NCBI GenBank assembly: GCA_029880755.1
Contig: JAOUNW010000009.1
Span: forward strand, 1-25,955
DNA from: Gammaproteobacteria bacterium
Lineage (GTDB): Bacteria > Pseudomonadota > Gammaproteobacteria > Acidiferrobacterales > SZUA-150
Length of the DNA stretch: 25,955 nt
Direction: 5' to 3'
A model generated the notes under the pieces. That model had not been told where the DNA came from and did no database searches. It saw nothing but the letters and a program-made list of their open reading frames with translations. Every line of letters begins with the position of its first letter. Positions within the stretch are counted from its first letter, which is position 1. The translations under genes were made by a program, and so were the position numbers. Shown here piece after piece: positions 23,812-25,955 of the stretch.

Positions 23812-25107
23812 ATGAAAACTATTGGACAATACCGATTTATGTCTTTTGTTCTATGTCCATTGGTTGCCCTGGTCTTGATGGCGTTTGCTCATACAGTTTC
23901 AGCAGATCCTGTCGAGCGTCGGCGCGATCAGTATGAGGGCGATTTTTCCTATTTTATCTATCCGATCGCAGGCGACATCCCCGGACTTGGAAGCGCCGCT
24001 GGTTTAGGAGCCACCGTGATTAACATGATGGATTCAGAACTGGATTTCACGGGTTTCAATGTCACCGGAGATTTTGAGGCAGCCGGATATGCCTTTCTCG
24101 ATTACCATCTTATCAAGAACAGATTGGTCTTCGATGTGGGCTATTATGACTTCAAGGTGGCGCCGACGGTCTACACTCGTGGGCTTGATTCCGATGTTAA
24201 TGATGTCATTCTTCCTAAGGGGGAAGGAAGTTATGCTGTGGGTCAGCTTACAATTACTTTTGATGAGCGCCGCGTGGAAACCTATTACCGTTTGCGTTTT
24301 GGCGATGAGCGTGTGACAGAGGTACTTGATAAGGATGGCCGGGCCTTCAATAATATCGACGATTCAGAATATAATGTTAAGGCCCACGCCCTGGGTCTGA
24401 CGCTGGACTACACAGATGACCGCCTGGATCCGAGAAAGGGCATACGTCTAGAGACGGTTGCCCGCCTGCCGGTCAACGAAAATCCGTATGTAAGTGATTT
24501 CTATGTGATGGATTATAACCTGACTGGTTATATCCCGTTTCGTCGTTGGGACTCGCTGGGTTTGAACCTGTTCGTTTCCAACGCCCATGTAATCCACCAG
24601 GCGTCTACCGATTATGCAGAGCTACAAAATGCCATCGGTCTCAATTGCCTGGCCCTTCCAGTGGCAGAACAACCACAGTGTTTTTCCACCGAGGACAAGT
24701 TTATTAATGGGCATATTGCCAACAATACTCATGGTACAGCCAGCGCCCTAGGGGGCACGCAACGATTACGCTCCTTCGCGAACGGAAGATTTTATGCCGG
24801 CCATGCTTTGTTCTGGGGAGCGGAATACCGCTGGAACCTGACCGACGAGCGTACACCGTTTGATATTTATATGGCGAAAGGGATTCGTACAGGGGTACAG
24901 CTTGCCTTTTTTGCCGAGCAAGGCAGTGTCGCTGACAATACCAGCGACCTTTTTAAAGATCGTCGCACCTCGTTTGGGGCTGGTTTTCGCCTGGTACTCT
25001 CCGGTGTAATTATTCGCGCTGATCTGGCGTCCGGCGATGAGGGGAAAGAATTTGTCTTGTTTATCAACTATCCATGGAGCGTATTTTCAGTAGACAATCC
25101 CTCTTGA
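23812..25107 (+). CDS. Omp85-family outer-membrane barrel without POTRA domains
   Basis: 431 aa. The ATG at 23812 is chosen because GAGGGGG lies at 23799-23805; the longer frame starts inside that site. Residues 1-30 are a signal peptide (ending HTVSA). The rest is a beta barrel of the BamA/TamA surface-antigen type, starting almost directly after cleavage: alternating strands such as GYAFLDYHLIKNRLVFDVGY and LGLTLDYTDDRLDPRKGIRL (the typical strand-turn motif of the family). The lid-loop motif appears as RLRSFANGRF (residues 318-327), with LRSF in place of the usual VRGF/Y, then ALFWGAEYRW. No POTRA repeats are present. Function could be lipid or protein handling at the outer membrane. Confidence 0.85.
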   Translation: MKTIGQYRFMSFVLCPLVALVLMAFAHTVSADPVERRRDQYEGDFSYFIYPIAGDIPGLGSAAGLGATVINMMDSELDFTGFNVTGDFEAAGYAFLDYHLIKNRLVFDVGYYDFKVAPTVYTRGLDSDVNDVILPKGEGSYAVGQLTITFDERRVETYYRLRFGDERVTEVLDKDGRAFNNIDDSEYNVKAHALGLTLDYTDDRLDPRKGIRLETVARLPVNENPYVSDFYVMDYNLTGYIPFRRWDSLGLNLFVSNAHVIHQASTDYAELQNAIGLNCLALPVAEQPQCFSTEDKFINGHIANNTHGTASALGGTQRLRSFANGRFYAGHALFWGAEYRWNLTDERTPFDIYMAKGIRTGVQLAFFAEQGSVADNTSDLFKDRRTSFGAGFRLVLSGVIIRADLASGDEGKEFVLFINYPWSVFSVDNPS

Positions 25108-25179
25108 GTGAGCCTTGCTCGTTTAGGTGTCCGCCACCCGCTTACCATCGTAAGATCTTTATCCTCGGCGCCCTAAACC

Positions 25180-25210
25180 TTGCATAAACCGTTTTTTAAT
25201 TAGGTATAAT
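25180..25210 (+). promoter_or_regulatory. Possible promoter of the right-edge GAF gene
   Basis: TATAAT at 25205-25210 is a perfect -10; the best -35 is TTGCAT at 25180-25185, with a 19-base spacer, longer than ideal. The untranslated leader would be about 115 bases. The rest of 25108-25333 shows nothing else I can assign. Confidence 0.4.
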
Positions 25211-25333
25211 TTAGAATCATTAAATTATGTAGCCTTATTAAAATAGTGTGCTATACATAAATCTTCTTTAACTACTCAGTGCGTTTAGGTACACGCTAAC
25301 AAGGACCAAGGGAAAAAGGACCCGCTTGAGCTA

Positions 25334-25955
25334 ATGTTTTTCAAAAGGAAAAATGAAGATGTTGTCGAGGGGCTGGAACAGCGAGTCCACCTCCTCGAAC
25401 AGGAATTAAAAGAACGCGAAACCGAAATCGAGCTTCTTCAGGACTCAGCGGAAACCGTTTGTCGTGAACTGAATATCCAAAAAGTGCTACAACGGGTGGC
25501 GCAGCACGCTCAAAAAATTATCTCTGCCGAAACCGTGTTGGTTCCTATTGTCGACGAGAATAGCAAAACCTATACCTATCGCGCCGCATACGGAAAGAAT
25601 GCCGACGAAATTATTGGTGAGACCCTATCACTTGAATTTGGGGTCTGTGGTTGGGTCTGGAAAAATCGAAAGCCGTGGTGGCATGGAACGATTGATAAAC
25701 TTGAAGATCCTGCAAAGACTCAATGTCTAAGCGATGGTAAAAATGTCATTATGGTTCCCATGATAGGCAAGGATGGTTTTCTTGGGGGGTTATCAGGTAT
25801 TAACAAGACGAATGGCAAACGGTTTACCGAGCGCGATCTCCATTTATTATCGCTGTTTGCCGCCCAGGCCGGTATTGCCATTGAGAATGCATCAAACTTT
25901 CATTGTCTGAATCAAGCGGTCCAGTTGGCAGAATTGCTTCAAAAGGAGGCGACCA
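25334..25955 (+). CDS. GAF-domain signalling protein, N-terminal part (cut by window edge)
   Basis: The ATG at 25334 opens a frame that runs off the right edge (207 codons seen). Residues about 8-40 are a coiled coil (VVEGLEQRVHLLEQELKERE). Residues about 42-190 form a GAF domain: NIQKVLQRVAQHAQKIISAE, TYTYRAAYGKNADEIIGETL, FGVCGWVWKNRKPWWHG, NVIMVPMIGKDGFLGGLSGI and LHLLSLFAAQAGIAIENA. The visible end (FHCLNQAVQLAELLQKEAT) is the start of a linker helix, so an output domain such as histidine kinase, GGDEF or HD-GYP probably lies outside the window. It resembles the GAF domain encoded at 4050-4622. Confidence 0.85.
   Translation, partial: MFFKRKNEDVVEGLEQRVHLLEQELKERETEIELLQDSAETVCRELNIQKVLQRVAQHAQKIISAETVLVPIVDENSKTYTYRAAYGKNADEIIGETLSLEFGVCGWVWKNRKPWWHGTIDKLEDPAKTQCLSDGKNVIMVPMIGKDGFLGGLSGINKTNGKRFTERDLHLLSLFAAQAGIAIENASNFHCLNQAVQLAELLQKEAT

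Noticed and set aside
1..25955. tRNA, rRNA, CRISPR array, insertion sequence or prophage
   Set aside because: I saw no clover-leaf tRNA pattern, spaced direct repeats, transposase motifs or integrase genes by eye; a covariance-model scan would settle small RNAs.

Overview
This 26 kb window looks like a chromosomal segment of a free-living, probably aquatic, Gammaproteobacterium. Base composition is moderate and protein families are typical of that class: a GspA/ExeA-type ATPase, an RtcA cyclase, DUF6763-like and DUF3330-like small proteins, and a GAF-PAS-GGDEF-EAL protein. I see no rRNA, tRNA, CRISPR array, phage block or insertion sequence. Much of the content is sensory, envelope or stress related, arranged as short operons on both strands.

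Layout. 2-1568: C-terminal part of a GspA/ExeA-like AAA+ ATPase, then a hairpin terminator. 1722-3967: exported rhodanese followed closely by a chemoreceptor. 4050-5449 (minus): a GAF protein and a MarR regulator with about 350 bases of non-coding DNA between them. 5573-7793: corA and an MscS-type channel, probably an ion/osmotic operon. 7823-10695 (minus): a small membrane protein and a four-domain cyclic-di-GMP enzyme. 10855-13269: an Fnr-like box and class II-like promoter, two tandem CBS-pair proteins, a zinc-ribbon-like protein, a Tyr/His-rich lipoprotein and an EF-hand protein. 13287-16847 (minus): Sel1-repeat protein, Fn3 lipoprotein, beta-helix protein and a TetR regulator. 16965-18608: two near-identical TetR-type operators flanking a promoter, a methyltransferase and a small exported repeat protein, closed by a strong terminator. 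18680-22419: mixed single genes (unknown protein, alpha/beta hydrolase, exported amidohydrolase, GYD protein, two small hypotheticals). 22664-23732: rtcA split by a one-base frameshift. 23812-25107: an Omp85 barrel without POTRA domains. 25334-end: the start of another GAF signalling protein.

Most notable: (1) the TetR-operator-methyltransferase-small exported protein unit, with a 20-bp perfect inverted repeat bracketing a good sigma70-like promoter; (2) a TTGAC-N4-GTCAA box at exactly class II spacing before tandem CBS genes; (3) rtcA interrupted in a G4 run; (4) a POTRA-less Omp85 protein. Several start codons were moved from the longest-ORF choice using ribosome binding sites (11448, 11975, 13667, 20906, 22664, 23812).
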